DNA of 64,000 nucleotides, taken from assembly GCF_002051585.1 (NCBI RefSeq), contig NZ_MZGX01000007.1, positions 1 to 64,000 of the forward strand, given 5' to 3'. The notes beneath the pieces were generated by a model. It was not told where the DNA came from. It did not search any database and saw only the letters and a program-made list of their open reading frames with translations. Origin of the DNA: Ruminiclostridium hungatei (GTDB taxonomy: Bacteria > Bacillota > Clostridia > Acetivibrionales > DSM-1351). The position numbers were made by a program, and so were the translations under genes. Shown piece by piece: positions 15,301 through 25,235 of this stretch; the first letter of the stretch is position 1, and every line of letters starts with the position of its first letter.

Positions 15301-17613
15301 TTATATTTTAACATTGTCCCATATATTTTTTAAATCGTCCGATGTCTCATGCAGCAGCATTGATATCTGGTCCAGGTCCTTAAGCGTGTTGTTTTGAATA
15401 TCTATTATACTGTTGATGCTGTCGCCGTTGGTGGAGTTCTCCGCAGCAGCTTTGGACATGTTGTCCACAGCCTCGATGAATTGCACCGTTGATTCGTAAT
15501 GGTCATAGGCCTTGTCAGCGGATTCCTTTATGGCCTGGGCCACCAGATTTACCGATTGAATAATTTCCGAGATTCCCGCTTTAACTTCATAAATCCTGGA
15601 GGCACCGTCTTCAACACCCACAACACCTGCATTCATCTTCTCCACTGCAGTACCGATACAGGACTGTATCTCCTTTATCTGGTTCTTTATTTCAACGGCA
15701 GATTGATTGCTTGCATTGGAAAGCTTTCTTATTTCATCTGCAACTATGGCAAAGCCCTTGCCCTGCTGTCCCGCCCTGTTGGCTTCAATAGCCGCATTCA
15801 AAGCCAGAAGGTTGGTCTGTGAAGCTATCTGGGTAATAGTATTTGTGATTTCACCTATTTTTCCGGAGGAAGCCTCCAGCTTTGATATGGATTGGGCAAT
15901 GGATTTTACGGTTTCATTGACAGTATTTATAACCATCTCAGCCTCTTCCACGGTTTTTTCCCTGGACCGGGCAAGCTCCACCACCTTTTTGCTGTCGTCC
16001 ACAGCCTTCTGGGTCTGCTGGGAAACAGTTCTTACGTCAGTCATGATACTCTCTGTATCAAAAGCGGTGCTCCCCGCCGGGGTCACTTTTCTGCCTGTGT
16101 TCATCCTGCTTACGGTCTCACGGTTCTGATTAACCAGAGAAGTCAGCCGCTGCTTGAGATTACTTATTTCAGATGTGGTATTTTTAAACTGTTCCACCAT
16201 CTTTTGCTGACCGTCAAGCACGCTGTTGACTTTTCTGCTCAAGCCGCCGATTTCACCTTCAGACCCGATATCCGCTCTTACGGTCAGATCCCCCTTTTCC
16301 ACCCGGGACAGAATTGCAGCAAGAGAATTAATGGGATTGGCAATTTTCCTGGACAGCACAAACGCTATAAGCATGCCGGTAAATATGGATAAAATGCTTA
16401 TGCCGGTAAAAATCCATATTATAACACTCTTAATATGCTCCGAGGTTTTGATGTCCTCTGCAAGATAGCTGTTAAATGAAATCCTGAGCTTATTGATGTT
16501 GTCGTTAAATTCCTTATTCATACCCGTCAGGCTTTTATAACCGTTTGCTATGGCCCCCTTCCGGATTATGGCACTTCTTTTGGTTATTTCAGCCGAGGCA
16601 GTATTATATTCTGAATGCCTGACTTTTAGTGAAGCCAGTACTTCCTTGTCCAAGCCGGAACCTGCCAGCTCTTCCAGCAGTTTTTCTATTGCAGCCCTGT
16701 TTTTGACGAGAACGGCAGACACATCCTCAAAGGCTGCCGCGGAATACATCAGCTCAGAATTGCTCTGGGCCGTAAGATTTATGATTTCTGCAAGCTTCTG
16801 ATACTGCTCAAGCTGCGTTTTCAACTGTTTCATATTCAAAACCCTGTCAAAGCCGAATACTTCCGAGTTGTCAAGCACCAGCCTGCTGTCCGAAGCTGCA
16901 TTTGTAATACCCTGCTTCAGGGCTTCAATCTTTCCGTTCATTTCTTCAGCCGGAGCTTCTTCCTCCGCACCTGACGATCTCATGAGGCTTAAAACATCCG
17001 CCAGAAGATTCTTTATCTCCACAAAGCTGCTGTCTATTTCTTTTGCGTCGGAGTTTATAAGCTTCAGCTTTCTGTTTATTTCGGTAGTATCATATAACGC
17101 GTTTGCCAGGCTTTTCTCAAGTGCTTCCGCCACTGCCGCCTTTTGTTCCGACTGGTCTTTTTGAATGCTGTCATAGCTTTTCTGAACGCCTTTGGAAAGC
17201 TCAGCAATACTTTTATTATCAAAGGCCTTAAGAGCATCAGACATTGTATTTTGGTACAAATCCGAATATTTTTTATTAATAGAGACAAGCTGCTGCGCCG
17301 CTTCCTTATCCTTCTGGCTTATCCCTGAATTCATCAGCTTGTCTGCAATATCCTCAATGTTCTTTGTATATGCTTCAAATTCCTTATTATCCGCAGCCTG
17401 AACCGACGTTACACTGTCGGAGGCAAGCTGCTGGCGTTTGGCCGAAAGTTCCAGAAGTTCCTGAAGCATATCCTGTTTAGTTTTATTTACCTGTATGTCC
17501 TTAACTGAATCTATCACCTTATTATAACCAAAAAATGAAATAGCTGTTGACAGCAGCGATACTAGAATTACTATGCTAAAAGCTCCTATCACAGTGCTCT
17601 TGACGTTTTTCAT
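15301..17613 (-). CDS. methyl-accepting chemotaxis protein
   Basis: The product is 770 residues from the ATG at 17613, which has GGAGG 5 bases upstream. TM1 is at about 8-28, followed by a 360-residue extracellular helical domain without a recognised ligand fold, then TM2 ([20 protein letters not shown]), a HAMP domain ([18 protein letters not shown]) and the signalling domain. The signalling tip has the hallmark [15 protein letters not shown], followed by [13 protein letters not shown]. It signals to CheA/CheW to steer motility. It is a stand-alone gene, as is common for clostridial chemoreceptors. The ligand is unknown. Confidence 0.95.
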   Translation of the reverse strand: MKNVKSTVIGAFSIVILVSLLSTAISFFGYNKVIDSVKDIQVNKTKQDMLQELLELSAKRQQLASDSVTSVQAADNKEFEAYTKNIEDIADKLMNSGISQKDKEAAQQLVSINKKYSDLYQNTMSDALKAFDNKSIAELSKGVQKSYDSIQKDQSEQKAAVAEALEKSLANALYDTTEINRKLKLINSDAKEIDSSFVEIKNLLADVLSLMRSSGAEEEAPAEEMNGKIEALKQGITNAASDSRLVLDNSEVFGFDRVLNMKQLKTQLEQYQKLAEIINLTAQSNSELMYSAAAFEDVSAVLVKNRAAIEKLLEELAGSGLDKEVLASLKVRHSEYNTASAEITKRSAIIRKGAIANGYKSLTGMNKEFNDNINKLRISFNSYLAEDIKTSEHIKSVIIWIFTGISILSIFTGMLIAFVLSRKIANPINSLAAILSRVEKGDLTVRADIGSEGEIGGLSRKVNSVLDGQQKMVEQFKNTTSEISNLKQRLTSLVNQNRETVSRMNTGRKVTPAGSTAFDTESIMTDVRTVSQQTQKAVDDSKKVVELARSREKTVEEAEMVINTVNETVKSIAQSISKLEASSGKIGEITNTITQIASQTNLLALNAAIEANRAGQQGKGFAIVADEIRKLSNASNQSAVEIKNQIKEIQSCIGTAVEKMNAGVVGVEDGASRIYEVKAGISEIIQSVNLVAQAIKESADKAYDHYESTVQFIEAVDNMSKAAAENSTNGDSINSIIDIQNNTLKDLDQISMLLHETSDDLKNIWDNVKI

Positions 17614-18117
17614 GGTAACCTCCAAATTAAATATCAGTTATTTAGACACAGATAAATAATAAATTCGATAAAACTTTTAAAAATCCTTTGCTGATAGGTT
17701 ATAATTCGTCAAAATATTTGTTTATTTTTTAAAGCTCCTGCAAATCTAATTTAACTCGTTGAAATTTCAGGCTTACAGCATGTGCATGTGTTTTACTTTA
17801 AACAGACCGGGATGTCAATTTAAGCAGCACTACAGTTAATTTATTAAAAATATTCACAAAAAAAGAGGATATTGAGATTAATTGTAGAATATTATAATTT
17901 GCAAATTCGCTTCTACGGGTATCTCTTTTTACTTCTACAAAAGATAAATACGATTTTTTCGTAAATCGATCACTTTTAACCGGGACAATTGTTATCAGCG
18001 GCGGAAATATGGAAATAATTAAGATAGGCCCTGCAGGGATAATCTTGGTCTGTCCTGTGCTGCAAGCCTTTTTACAAGCTGCCCGCGTGAGAAAATATAA
18101 TGGTGGTAATTATTAAA
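17614..18117. other. divergent intergenic region with a long hairpin
   Basis: This spacer separates the leftward chemoreceptor from the rightward M23 gene. It contains a long stem, 17860-17871 with 17920-17930 (AAAAAGAG-g-ATA with TATCTCTTTTT), enclosing an inner stem GTAGAA/TTCTAC (17884-17889 with 17911-17916). T runs follow on both strands. I searched by eye for c-di-GMP riboswitch motifs, which often precede chemoreceptor genes, and found none. Confidence 0.45.
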
Positions 18118-19068
18118 ATGAATGTTTTAAGCAGTTTAAAGAAATTGAATAAAAATTACTCGGTAGTAATCGTTCCCCACACTAACGATAGTGTGAGAAG
18201 ATTAGCTGTAAAGGCACCCCTTGTCAAATTGCTCCTTATGGTTTTAATTCTTTCTGTATTCTCTGCCTTCCTCTTTATCCACGAGTACAGAGGAAGCGCC
18301 CAAAAACACCAGGCCGAACAGAACAGCGGCGAACTGGAGAAGCAAATCAAGTCATTAAACGATATAATAAGTGCACAGAATGAAGCTCTTTCCATGAGCA
18401 AAAGCCAGCTTGAGCAGGCTAAAAAAGAAAACGCCAAAGTGAAGTCAAATGTGGAAGAATTTACAAAGCTGTACGAAAATATCGCAGAGGATTATATCAG
18501 CAAAACCAGCCGGGGAGCTTCGGCTGCCAAGAACAGCACAAGCGCGGTTCTTGACCTTTCAAAGCTGAGCACCCTGGTAAAGGAGCTCAACAAAGGCTTT
18601 ACCGAGGATGGGGAGCTGGCTGCCCAGTTGCGGATAACCGACAGGAAACTGGAAAAGTATATTGGGGCAATACCTACTTTCCTGCCTGCCACCGGAAGCA
18701 TTTCCTCACCTTTCGGCATGAGGACCCACCCGATTCAAAAGGTATATAAGATACATGAGGGTGTGGATATCACTTCCTCAAAAGGTGACCCGATATATGC
18801 CGCAGCCTCCGGGGTTGTAGAGTTTGCAGGCTACTCCTCAGGTTATGGCTATAATGTGAAAATTGACCATCAGAACGGTATAAGAACAATTTATGCCCAT
18901 TCCTCCAGGCTTCTGGTAAAAAAAGGTGAAAAGGTGGAAAAAGGCCAGAAAATCGCACTGGTTGGCAGTACTGGAAACAGTACCGGACCCCACCTGCATT
19001 TTGAAATAAGAATAGGAAATACTCCGGTTGACCCCACAGGGTATTTGGACTTTACTTCAGTCAAGTAG
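18118..19068 (+). CDS. M23 family peptidase with membrane anchor
   Basis: The product is 316 residues from the ATG at 18118, preceded by GGTGG; an upstream ATG at 18100 lacks a site. A signal-anchor helix (LLLMVLILSVFSAFLF) sits near 35-50, then a coiled coil (about 60-140), then a C-terminal LytM domain. Its zinc ligands are visible: the HEGVD pair (HxxxD) and GPHLHFE. These enzymes cut peptide cross-links of peptidoglycan, or activate other hydrolases if degenerate; here the motifs are complete. The bactofilin gene follows within 100 bases, a pairing known from cell-shape loci. Confidence 0.92.
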   Translation: MNVLSSLKKLNKNYSVVIVPHTNDSVRRLAVKAPLVKLLLMVLILSVFSAFLFIHEYRGSAQKHQAEQNSGELEKQIKSLNDIISAQNEALSMSKSQLEQAKKENAKVKSNVEEFTKLYENIAEDYISKTSRGASAAKNSTSAVLDLSKLSTLVKELNKGFTEDGELAAQLRITDRKLEKYIGAIPTFLPATGSISSPFGMRTHPIQKVYKIHEGVDITSSKGDPIYAAASGVVEFAGYSSGYGYNVKIDHQNGIRTIYAHSSRLLVKKGEKVEKGQKIALVGSTGNSTGPHLHFEIRIGNTPVDPTGYLDFTSVK

Positions 19069-19160
19069 CCTTATATAAGACCTGAAGGCAAATTAAGGCA
19101 ATATATTATGAAATCAGATGAATACCAATCTTATCTTACTTTAAGAAGGAGGAAATAAAA

Positions 19161-19586
19161 TTGTTTAATAAGCAAACAGATTTTGCAAAGACTACCTTTG
19201 ATACACTGGTAGGAAGCAATACAGAACTTAAAGGCGATGTGATCTCTAAAGGCATTGTCAGGATAGACGGTAAAGTCACGGGAAATGTTTCGGTGCAGGG
19301 AGACCTTTTTATTGGCGAGGCGTCCGCAATAAAGGGGGATGTGACCGCCGCAACCATACATATTGCAGGCACTGTTGAGGGAAATATATATTGCTCCGGC
19401 CTGTTGAAGCTTTTGACAACCGCCAGGGTCATTGGTGACATTCAGGTGAAATCCTTTGTGTGTGAGGAAGGCAGCCTGTTTGACGGAAATTGCAAAATGC
19501 TTGAAGTGTCCGCAGCAAAACCAATCCTGCTGGGTAAAAAGAAAGATTTCAAAAAGAGCTCTGCAGTTGGTGAGGAAGAAGCCTGA
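19161..19586 (+). CDS. bactofilin family polymer-forming cytoskeletal protein
   Basis: The 141-residue protein starts at a TTG, 8 bases after AGGAGG. The central beta-helix pattern of bactofilins is clear: GDVISKGIVRIDGKVTGNV, then GDLFIGEASAIKGDV, then GTVEGNIYCSG. Bactofilins self-assemble into filaments at the membrane and often recruit an M23 peptidase encoded next door, exactly the arrangement here. The tail is charged and Lys-rich. It is probably co-transcribed with the peptidase, with a terminator following. Confidence 0.93.
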   Translation: MFNKQTDFAKTTFDTLVGSNTELKGDVISKGIVRIDGKVTGNVSVQGDLFIGEASAIKGDVTAATIHIAGTVEGNIYCSGLLKLLTTARVIGDIQVKSFVCEEGSLFDGNCKMLEVSAAKPILLGKKKDFKKSSAVGEEEA

Positions 19587-19636
19587 CCGGTAAAAGCAGA
19601 GGCCTCCGGCCAGCATATGAGCATGACTATAGACTG

Positions 19637-19664
19637 CCCGGTCCATTAGCTTGGATCGGGTTTT
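19637..19664 (+). terminator. intrinsic terminator after the bactofilin gene
   Basis: CCCGGTCC (19637-19644) pairs with GGATCGGG (19653-19660), with one G-T wobble, and is followed by TTTT. Confidence 0.65.
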
Positions 19665-19750
19665 CCATTTTACGAACACGGCATTTCCTGCCATAAATAA
19701 GGCAAATTCATATTAAGAAAAACTTAAGAAAACCGCGGCAAGGCAATTTG

Positions 19751-19779
19751 TTGCGGCTCATTGCGGGCTGTGGTATAAT
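19751..19779 (+). promoter_or_regulatory. probable promoter of the class A PBP gene
   Basis: TATAAT at 19774-19779 is a perfect -10 box. TTGCGG at 19751-19756 is a weak -35 box at a 17-bp spacing, 40 bases before the start codon. Confidence 0.5.
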
Positions 19780-19818
19780 ATTGTGAATAAATGTATTTAG
19801 ACAAGTCAAGGAGGATTT

Positions 19819-22329
19819 ATGAAACCTAGTAAAAAAGCTGCAAAAGGAAATGAAGAGCAGCCGAAGAAAAAGAAAAAGAAATTCTCTTCGCCATATGCCC
19901 AGTTTACCTTTGCAGTTGTAAAGACAGTATTGGTTATCCTCATATCTTTAGGGTGCGTTTTTGCCGGAATTTTAGGAGGCGCGGTTTTCGGATATGTTAA
20001 AAATGCTCCGCCTATTACGCCTGATCAATTGGATATAACTAAGCTTACCTCTTTCATATATGACAAGGATGAAAATGAAATAGCTCAGATTAAGGGCAGT
20101 GAAAACAGAGTACTGGTTGAACACTCGGAAATACCCGACAATATGAGAAATGCATTTATAGCAATTGAAGATGCCAGATTCAGAACTCATAACGGAATGG
20201 ATATCAAGCGTTTTATAGGTGCTGCCGTGGAGTATATTATTACTTTTGGCAATGCCTCCTACGGTGGAAGCACCATTACACAGCAGTTGGTCAAGAACAT
20301 CACCGGGAATGAAGAATCCACCATTAAGAGAAAAGTTCAGGAAGCCTGGCAGGCAATAGCCTTGGAAAAGGTCTTATCAAAGGATCAGATACTGGACAAT
20401 TACATGAACCGCATAACAACCGGCTCCGGTGTCTATGGTGTTCAGGCGGCGGCAAAAAAGTTTTTCAACAAGGACGTACAGGACCTGTCACTGGCAGAAT
20501 GTGCCTGTATTGCCGGAGTAACCAAATCTCCCGGTTTATTTGATCCTACACTTGGTGAAAAGAATCTGGAAAGAAACAAGGTCCGTCAGGAAATCATCTT
20601 AAGTGAAATGCTCAAACAGAACTATATTTCCCAGAATGAGTATGAGGAAGCTGTAGCCGAACAGCTTAAATTCTATCAGCCGGTGGAGGAAGAAACAAAA
20701 GTATCCAAGAATGTACAGAGCTATTTTGTAGACTATGTTCTCACCCAGGTAAAAAAAGACCTGATGAAAAAATACAATCTGTCAAGCGATGCTGCAAGTA
20801 TTAAGATTTATAACAGCGGTTTAAAAATATATACAACTCAGGATTCCAACATTCAGAAGATTATGACTGAGGAGTTTACAAACATAAAGAACTTCCCTGT
20901 AAACGAAAAAATCAGCAATCCTACCATGCAGGCCCAGGGTGCCATGATTGTCATTGACCCTGCCAACGGCCAGATAAGGGGTATGTATGGCCAGTATGGG
21001 AACAAGGAAGTAAGCTTTGCCCTCAACAGGGCCACCGATATGCAGCGCCAGGCAGGCTCCAGCTTCAAGCCCATCGCCGTGTATGCACCGGCCATAGATA
21101 TGGGGCTGATAACACCGGGAACCGTAGTGGATGACGTGCCTGTCTATATGGACAATACGAAGCCCACAACACCTTATCCGACTAATGCCGAGTCCGGAAC
21201 CTACCAGGGGCTTATAACCATAAGGAAGGCTATAACAAAGTCTCAGAATGTTGTGGCAGCTCAGGTTTTCAGAGACTACCTGAAGCCTGAGAACTCAATA
21301 AAGTATCTTAAGAAGGTGAACATAGACAGACCTAACGAAGGTTATATTTCTATGGCTCTTGGAGGGCTTAAGGACGGTGTCAACCCTCTGATTATGGCAG
21401 CAGCTTTTGTGCCCTTCGTCAATCAGGGCATGTATATAGAACCCATATCCTATACAAAGGTGACCGATGACAAGGGAAATGTCCTCCTTGACCGAAAGCA
21501 GGAGCAGAAAAGCAATGTAGCCTATAAGGAGACCACTGCCTTTCTGATGACAAGCATGATGCGGGATGTTGTTACCGGCGGTACCGCCTCGGGCTATGGA
21601 ACAGTTAAGAACAAGTCCGGAAAGGTGATTCCTACAGCAGGTAAAACCGGTACTACCGAGGATTACAAGGACAAGTGGTTTGTCGGCTACTCCCCCTATT
21701 ACGTGGGAGCCACCTGGTACGGGTATAATACTCCTAAATCCTTAAAGAAAGCCGAGTGGAGCGAAGCTCTCCTTTTGTGGAACAAGGTAATGAACCGGAT
21801 ACACACAAATCTCGAGGTCAAGGAATTCAACCCTGCACCTGAAGGAATAGTATCCAAAGCCATATGCATAGATTCAGGAAAGCTTCCGGGCCCCTATTGC
21901 TCCAGCGACCCCCGGGGAAACCGGATCAAAACCGAGTATTTTGCCAAGGGCACCGAGCCCACAGATATCTGCGACGTTCATATTTTAGCCAAGGTGGATA
22001 AATCCAGCAAGGATATTTACGGAAGGCCTTTATTGGCGGGACCGTACTGTCCTCCAAATCTTGTTGAAGAAAGAGTGTTTATAAAAAGGCCGGTTCCATA
22101 CCTGCCCAAGGACCCAAGTAACAAGTCTCTGTCAACCCAGATACTGGATTGGATGTATGAGATTTCACAGGGAGAATACTGTACTATTCACAATGCATCA
22201 ACCTGGCAGCCCTCCACGCCCTCAAACACGAACAACAAGCCTTCAGGCTCCACAGGCAATCAAGGCACACTGCCTCCTGAGCAGATATCCGAAGAGCTGC
22301 CTGACGGCGGCATGGATGTAATCCCGTAA
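19819..22329 (+). CDS. class A penicillin-binding protein (PBP1A family)
   Basis: The product is 836 residues with a Lys-rich cytoplasmic N-terminus and a TM helix at about 32-58. The glycosyltransferase domain carries EDARF (117-121) and STITQQLVKN (151-160). The transpeptidase domain carries SSFK (Ser414 active site), SQN (475-477) and KTG (609-611). It polymerises and cross-links peptidoglycan at the outer face of the membrane. After the transpeptidase domain comes a region with paired cysteines (YCSSDPRGN, TDICDVH) and a Pro/Ser/Thr-rich tail, features common in clostridial PBP1. AGGAGG precedes the start. With the M23 peptidase and bactofilin upstream it forms an envelope cluster. Confidence 0.96.
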   Translation: MKPSKKAAKGNEEQPKKKKKKFSSPYAQFTFAVVKTVLVILISLGCVFAGILGGAVFGYVKNAPPITPDQLDITKLTSFIYDKDENEIAQIKGSENRVLVEHSEIPDNMRNAFIAIEDARFRTHNGMDIKRFIGAAVEYIITFGNASYGGSTITQQLVKNITGNEESTIKRKVQEAWQAIALEKVLSKDQILDNYMNRITTGSGVYGVQAAAKKFFNKDVQDLSLAECACIAGVTKSPGLFDPTLGEKNLERNKVRQEIILSEMLKQNYISQNEYEEAVAEQLKFYQPVEEETKVSKNVQSYFVDYVLTQVKKDLMKKYNLSSDAASIKIYNSGLKIYTTQDSNIQKIMTEEFTNIKNFPVNEKISNPTMQAQGAMIVIDPANGQIRGMYGQYGNKEVSFALNRATDMQRQAGSSFKPIAVYAPAIDMGLITPGTVVDDVPVYMDNTKPTTPYPTNAESGTYQGLITIRKAITKSQNVVAAQVFRDYLKPENSIKYLKKVNIDRPNEGYISMALGGLKDGVNPLIMAAAFVPFVNQGMYIEPISYTKVTDDKGNVLLDRKQEQKSNVAYKETTAFLMTSMMRDVVTGGTASGYGTVKNKSGKVIPTAGKTGTTEDYKDKWFVGYSPYYVGATWYGYNTPKSLKKAEWSEALLLWNKVMNRIHTNLEVKEFNPAPEGIVSKAICIDSGKLPGPYCSSDPRGNRIKTEYFAKGTEPTDICDVHILAKVDKSSKDIYGRPLLAGPYCPPNLVEERVFIKRPVPYLPKDPSNKSLSTQILDWMYEISQGEYCTIHNASTWQPSTPSNTNNKPSGSTGNQGTLPPEQISEELPDGGMDVIP

Positions 22330-22385
22330 TGAATCAGGAATCAGAAGCAGTGGCATATATAAAGCTTTAAACTCTGAAAAACATT

Positions 22386-22436
22386 ATACCGTAAAAAAAG
22401 TAAGGCGTAACAAGCGCCTTACTTTTTTTACGGTAT
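22386..22436. terminator. bidirectional terminator between the PBP and proB genes
   Basis: A perfect 22-bp inverted repeat (22386-22407 with 22415-22436), with a GC-rich top and A/T runs at the base, serves both convergent genes. The proB stop lies 4 bases beyond it. Confidence 0.9.
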
Positions 22437-22439
22437 CAA

Positions 22440-23258
22440 TTACTCTTTTCCTACAAAAATGGTTCCTATTTCCTTACCATTTATAATATCCATAACAGAC
22501 TCAGGATGGCTTCCGTTGGTCAGGACAACATTGACACCTGCTTTTGTGGCTATTTTTGCCGCCTTGAGCTTGGTTACCATTCCTCCCGTTCCCCGCTTGG
22601 TTCCTGCTCCATCGGCAAAACATTCGATTTCGGGAGTAATCTCCTCGATTATGGACAGTAATTTTGAGTCGGGGTTCTTGCGGGGATCTCCGTCAAAGAA
22701 GCCGTCTATATCCGAAAGTATTATCAGCATATCGGCTCTGATAAGTTTTGAAACTATTGCCGAAAGGGTATCATTTTCGCTGAAGGTATCTTTTTGCCCC
22801 ACCTTGAGCTCTACAATGGAAACCGAGTCATTCTCGTTTACAATAGGCACTATTCCCTTTGCCAGCAGTGTTTCAAAGGTGTTGACAACATTTCTGCTGC
22901 AGGTTTCATCGCCCACAATATCCCTGGTTAAAAGGATTTGTGCGACTATATGGCCATATTCCGAAAAAAACTTGCTGTACATGTGCATAAGCTCGCACTG
23001 TCCTACTGCAGCTACCGCCTGCTTTTCACGTATACTTTTTGGCCTCTCGGGCAGCTTGAGCTTGTCAACACCCACACCTATGGCCCCGGATGTGACAAGC
23101 ACCACTTCTTTTCCCTGATTTGAAAGATCTGATATTATTCTGGCCAATTTGTCTACTCTGGTAAAATTAATTTTTCCTGTCTCATATGTCAAGGTAGACG
23201 TTCCAACTTTAATTACAATGCGGTGTGCATTCTTTAACTCTTCCCTCTTAAAGCCCAT
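22440..23258 (-). CDS. proB: glutamate 5-kinase without PUA domain
   Basis: The 272-residue protein phosphorylates L-glutamate in the first step of proline synthesis. Visible motifs of the amino-acid-kinase fold are VIKVGTSTLT at the N-terminus, VTSGAIGVG near 54-62, NENDSVS mid-protein and GTKRGTGGM near 205. The C-terminal PUA domain present in most bacterial ProB (about 365 residues) is absent, a natural short form known in some bacteria. The ATG at 23258 is chosen for its GGAGG 5 bases upstream; earlier in-frame starts lack one. proA is not adjacent. Confidence 0.93.
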   Translation of the reverse strand: MGFKREELKNAHRIVIKVGTSTLTYETGKINFTRVDKLARIISDLSNQGKEVVLVTSGAIGVGVDKLKLPERPKSIREKQAVAAVGQCELMHMYSKFFSEYGHIVAQILLTRDIVGDETCSRNVVNTFETLLAKGIVPIVNENDSVSIVELKVGQKDTFSENDTLSAIVSKLIRADMLIILSDIDGFFDGDPRKNPDSKLLSIIEEITPEIECFADGAGTKRGTGGMVTKLKAAKIATKAGVNVVLTNGSHPESVMDIINGKEIGTIFVGKE

Positions 23259-23437
23259 TATAACCTCCATGCCCGTCACTCCCTCATATGAATCAGAACA
23301 GCTTTCGCATCAGGAATATTCCGGACAAAAAAATATTATATAATCTCTAATTATACAAATAATTAATATTTATACAACAGAAAAGATTATATAATATTTT
23401 TAAGCTTTGGTAAAGCTGGCAGCCATATGTTATTATC

Positions 23438-24124
23438 CTACTCGGACAGTTCCTTGACTCTCTTCTGGAAAAACAGCAATTCTCTAAGACTTACAAGCTT
23501 TTTGATAACATGTTGATTCTCAAATACAAAAAACAGTATCACAGCCAATATGGTGGAAGCAACGGCATCCAATATGCTGTGCTGCTTTACAAACCATGTA
23601 GACAGATATATTGACACGCATATAACAGCAGATGCCGCTTTTATCCAAAGGTGCTTGTTATGCTTGAATACAAAAAGGGTAATAAGCAGGGTATCCAGCA
23701 TGTGGATGCTGGGAAAACAGTTATATGGCTTATCGTTGCCGTAAATGGAAAGTACCATCTTCTGAAGCGGATTTGTTCCGGGCACATGCGGCCTTGGTAC
23801 AGTCGTGGGGAAGATATAATAAATAACAAAGCACACCAGCATTCCCGTGACTATGCTGAACAAAAGCCTGTAGTAGGTCTTATAATCCGTCAGGGCCAGC
23901 ACCAGCAGGGCTCCGAAGGTGTACACATACCAGAATACGTACGGTATGATAAACCATTCATTAAAGGGTATGAACTTATCCAGAAAGATTGTAATATCAT
24001 AGGCCTGGGTGGTTGTGAGATTGAGAAAGAAATATATTCCCTGAGCCATGGGTACAAGCAGCATGAATAATATTCTATACAAATAGCCTTTTTTCCCGTT
24101 TTGCATCAATAAATCAGTGTTCAT
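23438..24124 (-). CDS. PAP2-superfamily membrane phosphatase-like protein
   Basis: This 228-residue protein has six hydrophobic segments and the three PAP2 signature elements in order: VPRP (from the KxxxxxxRP motif, the Lys being unclear), PSIH, and HSILD (His and Asp of the third motif). These enzymes remove phosphate from lipid phosphates such as phosphatidic acid or undecaprenyl pyrophosphate, or transfer head groups (inositol-phosphorylceramide-synthase-like branch). The substrate is unknown. It is a single gene with a good ribosome site (GGGAG). Confidence 0.8.
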   Translation of the reverse strand: MNTDLLMQNGKKGYLYRILFMLLVPMAQGIYFFLNLTTTQAYDITIFLDKFIPFNEWFIIPYVFWYVYTFGALLVLALTDYKTYYRLLFSIVTGMLVCFVIYYIFPTTVPRPHVPGTNPLQKMVLSIYGNDKPYNCFPSIHMLDTLLITLFVFKHNKHLWIKAASAVICVSIYLSTWFVKQHSILDAVASTILAVILFFVFENQHVIKKLVSLRELLFFQKRVKELSE

Positions 24125-24554
24125 ATTATAACTCCCGGCTTGTAGTTTGTTTGTCCAACATATAATACGGTGCAGGCATAAAAAAGTTTGGTTTTTTGTC
24201 CTTTTATTTTTAACTCCTGTACCAGCTAATTATATCCTGCAAATACGAAAACCGGAATGGTCAATTATTTCCTGTGCTTGCTGCTCAACCGGTTTCTACT
24301 GTTATATATGCATTGGAATACGATTTTGTATACTAAAATAAAGTGAAATGAATAAATGCACACCATAATGAATACCTTCAAAATGACGTGCATGATTACA
24401 GTACTTTCATTTGATTTGCAAAGCCTTTTAAAGTCTCTTATTTAGCAGTTTCCTCAATGGAAACGTGAAACCTTGAAAATCTGGCATTTTGAATGCCAAA
24501 ATGTAGGAATGATATAGCAGTAAACTATTTTTAACTAAATCCAATTATAACTTA
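24125..24554. other. intergenic, no gene seen
   Basis: This AT-rich spacer between the PAP2 gene start and the toxin remnant has no coding frame I trust. There is a small hairpin at 24483-24497 (GGCATT-ttg-AATGCC). Confidence 0.4.
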
Positions 24555-24880
24555 TTATATGTTTGTCTCACTTAGCTGTTCACGGACATCTCTGCCGCCA
24601 TACATAATTCGGACAACATTTACTGTGTTTTTGGATTCGTCCGGCAGATAAAATACTAAATAATTATCCACAGGCACATATCTTACTCCTTGACTAATCC
24701 AAGGTTCATCCGTACACAACTGATGGCGCATTGGCATTTCATCAAGAGTTCGGATTGCCTTCATGATTCGCTGTGTTTGTCCTGCTGCTGTTTTAGGTAC
24801 AAGCAATTCATATGCAATATATCATAAATATTTCGCAAATCTTGTCGTGCCTTTACAGAATAAACCACATTCCAGCTCAT
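24555..24880 (-). pseudogene. RelE/ParE-type toxin gene, inactivated by a one-base frameshift
   Basis: The gene starts at an ATG at 24880 that overlaps the antitoxin stop as ATGA. It reads MSWNVVYSVKARQDLRNIYD and then loses frame. The other frame resumes with AYELLVPKTAAGQTQRIMKA and runs to the stop at 24555 (ending GGRDVREQLSETNI). Restoring one base near 24818-24822 (TAT for AT) rejoins the two parts into a normal ParE/RelE-fold toxin of about 108 residues. As it stands the protein would be truncated after about 22 residues. A sequencing error is the alternative. Confidence 0.75.
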
Positions 24881-25182
24881 ATATCAAATTCTTTTTTCAT
24901 CTCATTTTCTATAGCGTCCGCAGAATATACTCTGCCTTCTCGTATATCCTCCATGCCCTTTTTCATTTCCAAATCAAACTGTTCTTTTGTAAGAGCGCCA
25001 TATGCAAGCGGCAGTTCCTGCGGCAGTTTCATTTCAAATGGAATGCCACGCTGTAATGCAACCTGTCTTAAAAACATTCCTACTGCATTTGACATAGGAA
25101 TTCCCAAACGGTTAAGTACCTCTTCTGCCTGCTCTTTCACCTCTGGTTCTACGCGTGCAAAAATATTTGCTGTTCTGCCCAT
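24877..25182 (-). CDS. RelB/DinJ family antitoxin
   Basis: The 101-residue protein opens with a ribbon-helix-helix segment, TANIFARVEPEVKEQAEEVL, followed by LGIPMSNAVGMFLRQVA. This is the RelB/DinJ pattern, where an N-terminal dimer binds DNA and the C-terminal part (KKGMEDIREGRVYSA) covers the toxin. It is intact although its toxin partner is frameshifted. Its start follows AGGAGG. Inverted repeats upstream probably form its operator. Confidence 0.88.
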   Translation of the reverse strand: MGRTANIFARVEPEVKEQAEEVLNRLGIPMSNAVGMFLRQVALQRGIPFEMKLPQELPLAYGALTKEQFDLEMKKGMEDIREGRVYSADAIENEMKKEFDI

Positions 25183-25235
25183 ACAAATCGCCTCCTTTAA
25201 GTATTAGTATACCCCATTTATTTTGCAAAATGCAA

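Noticed and set aside
17614..18117. c-di-GMP riboswitch ahead of the chemoreceptor
   Set aside because: The conserved GCAAACC and tetraloop-receptor sequences of the GEMM classes are absent.
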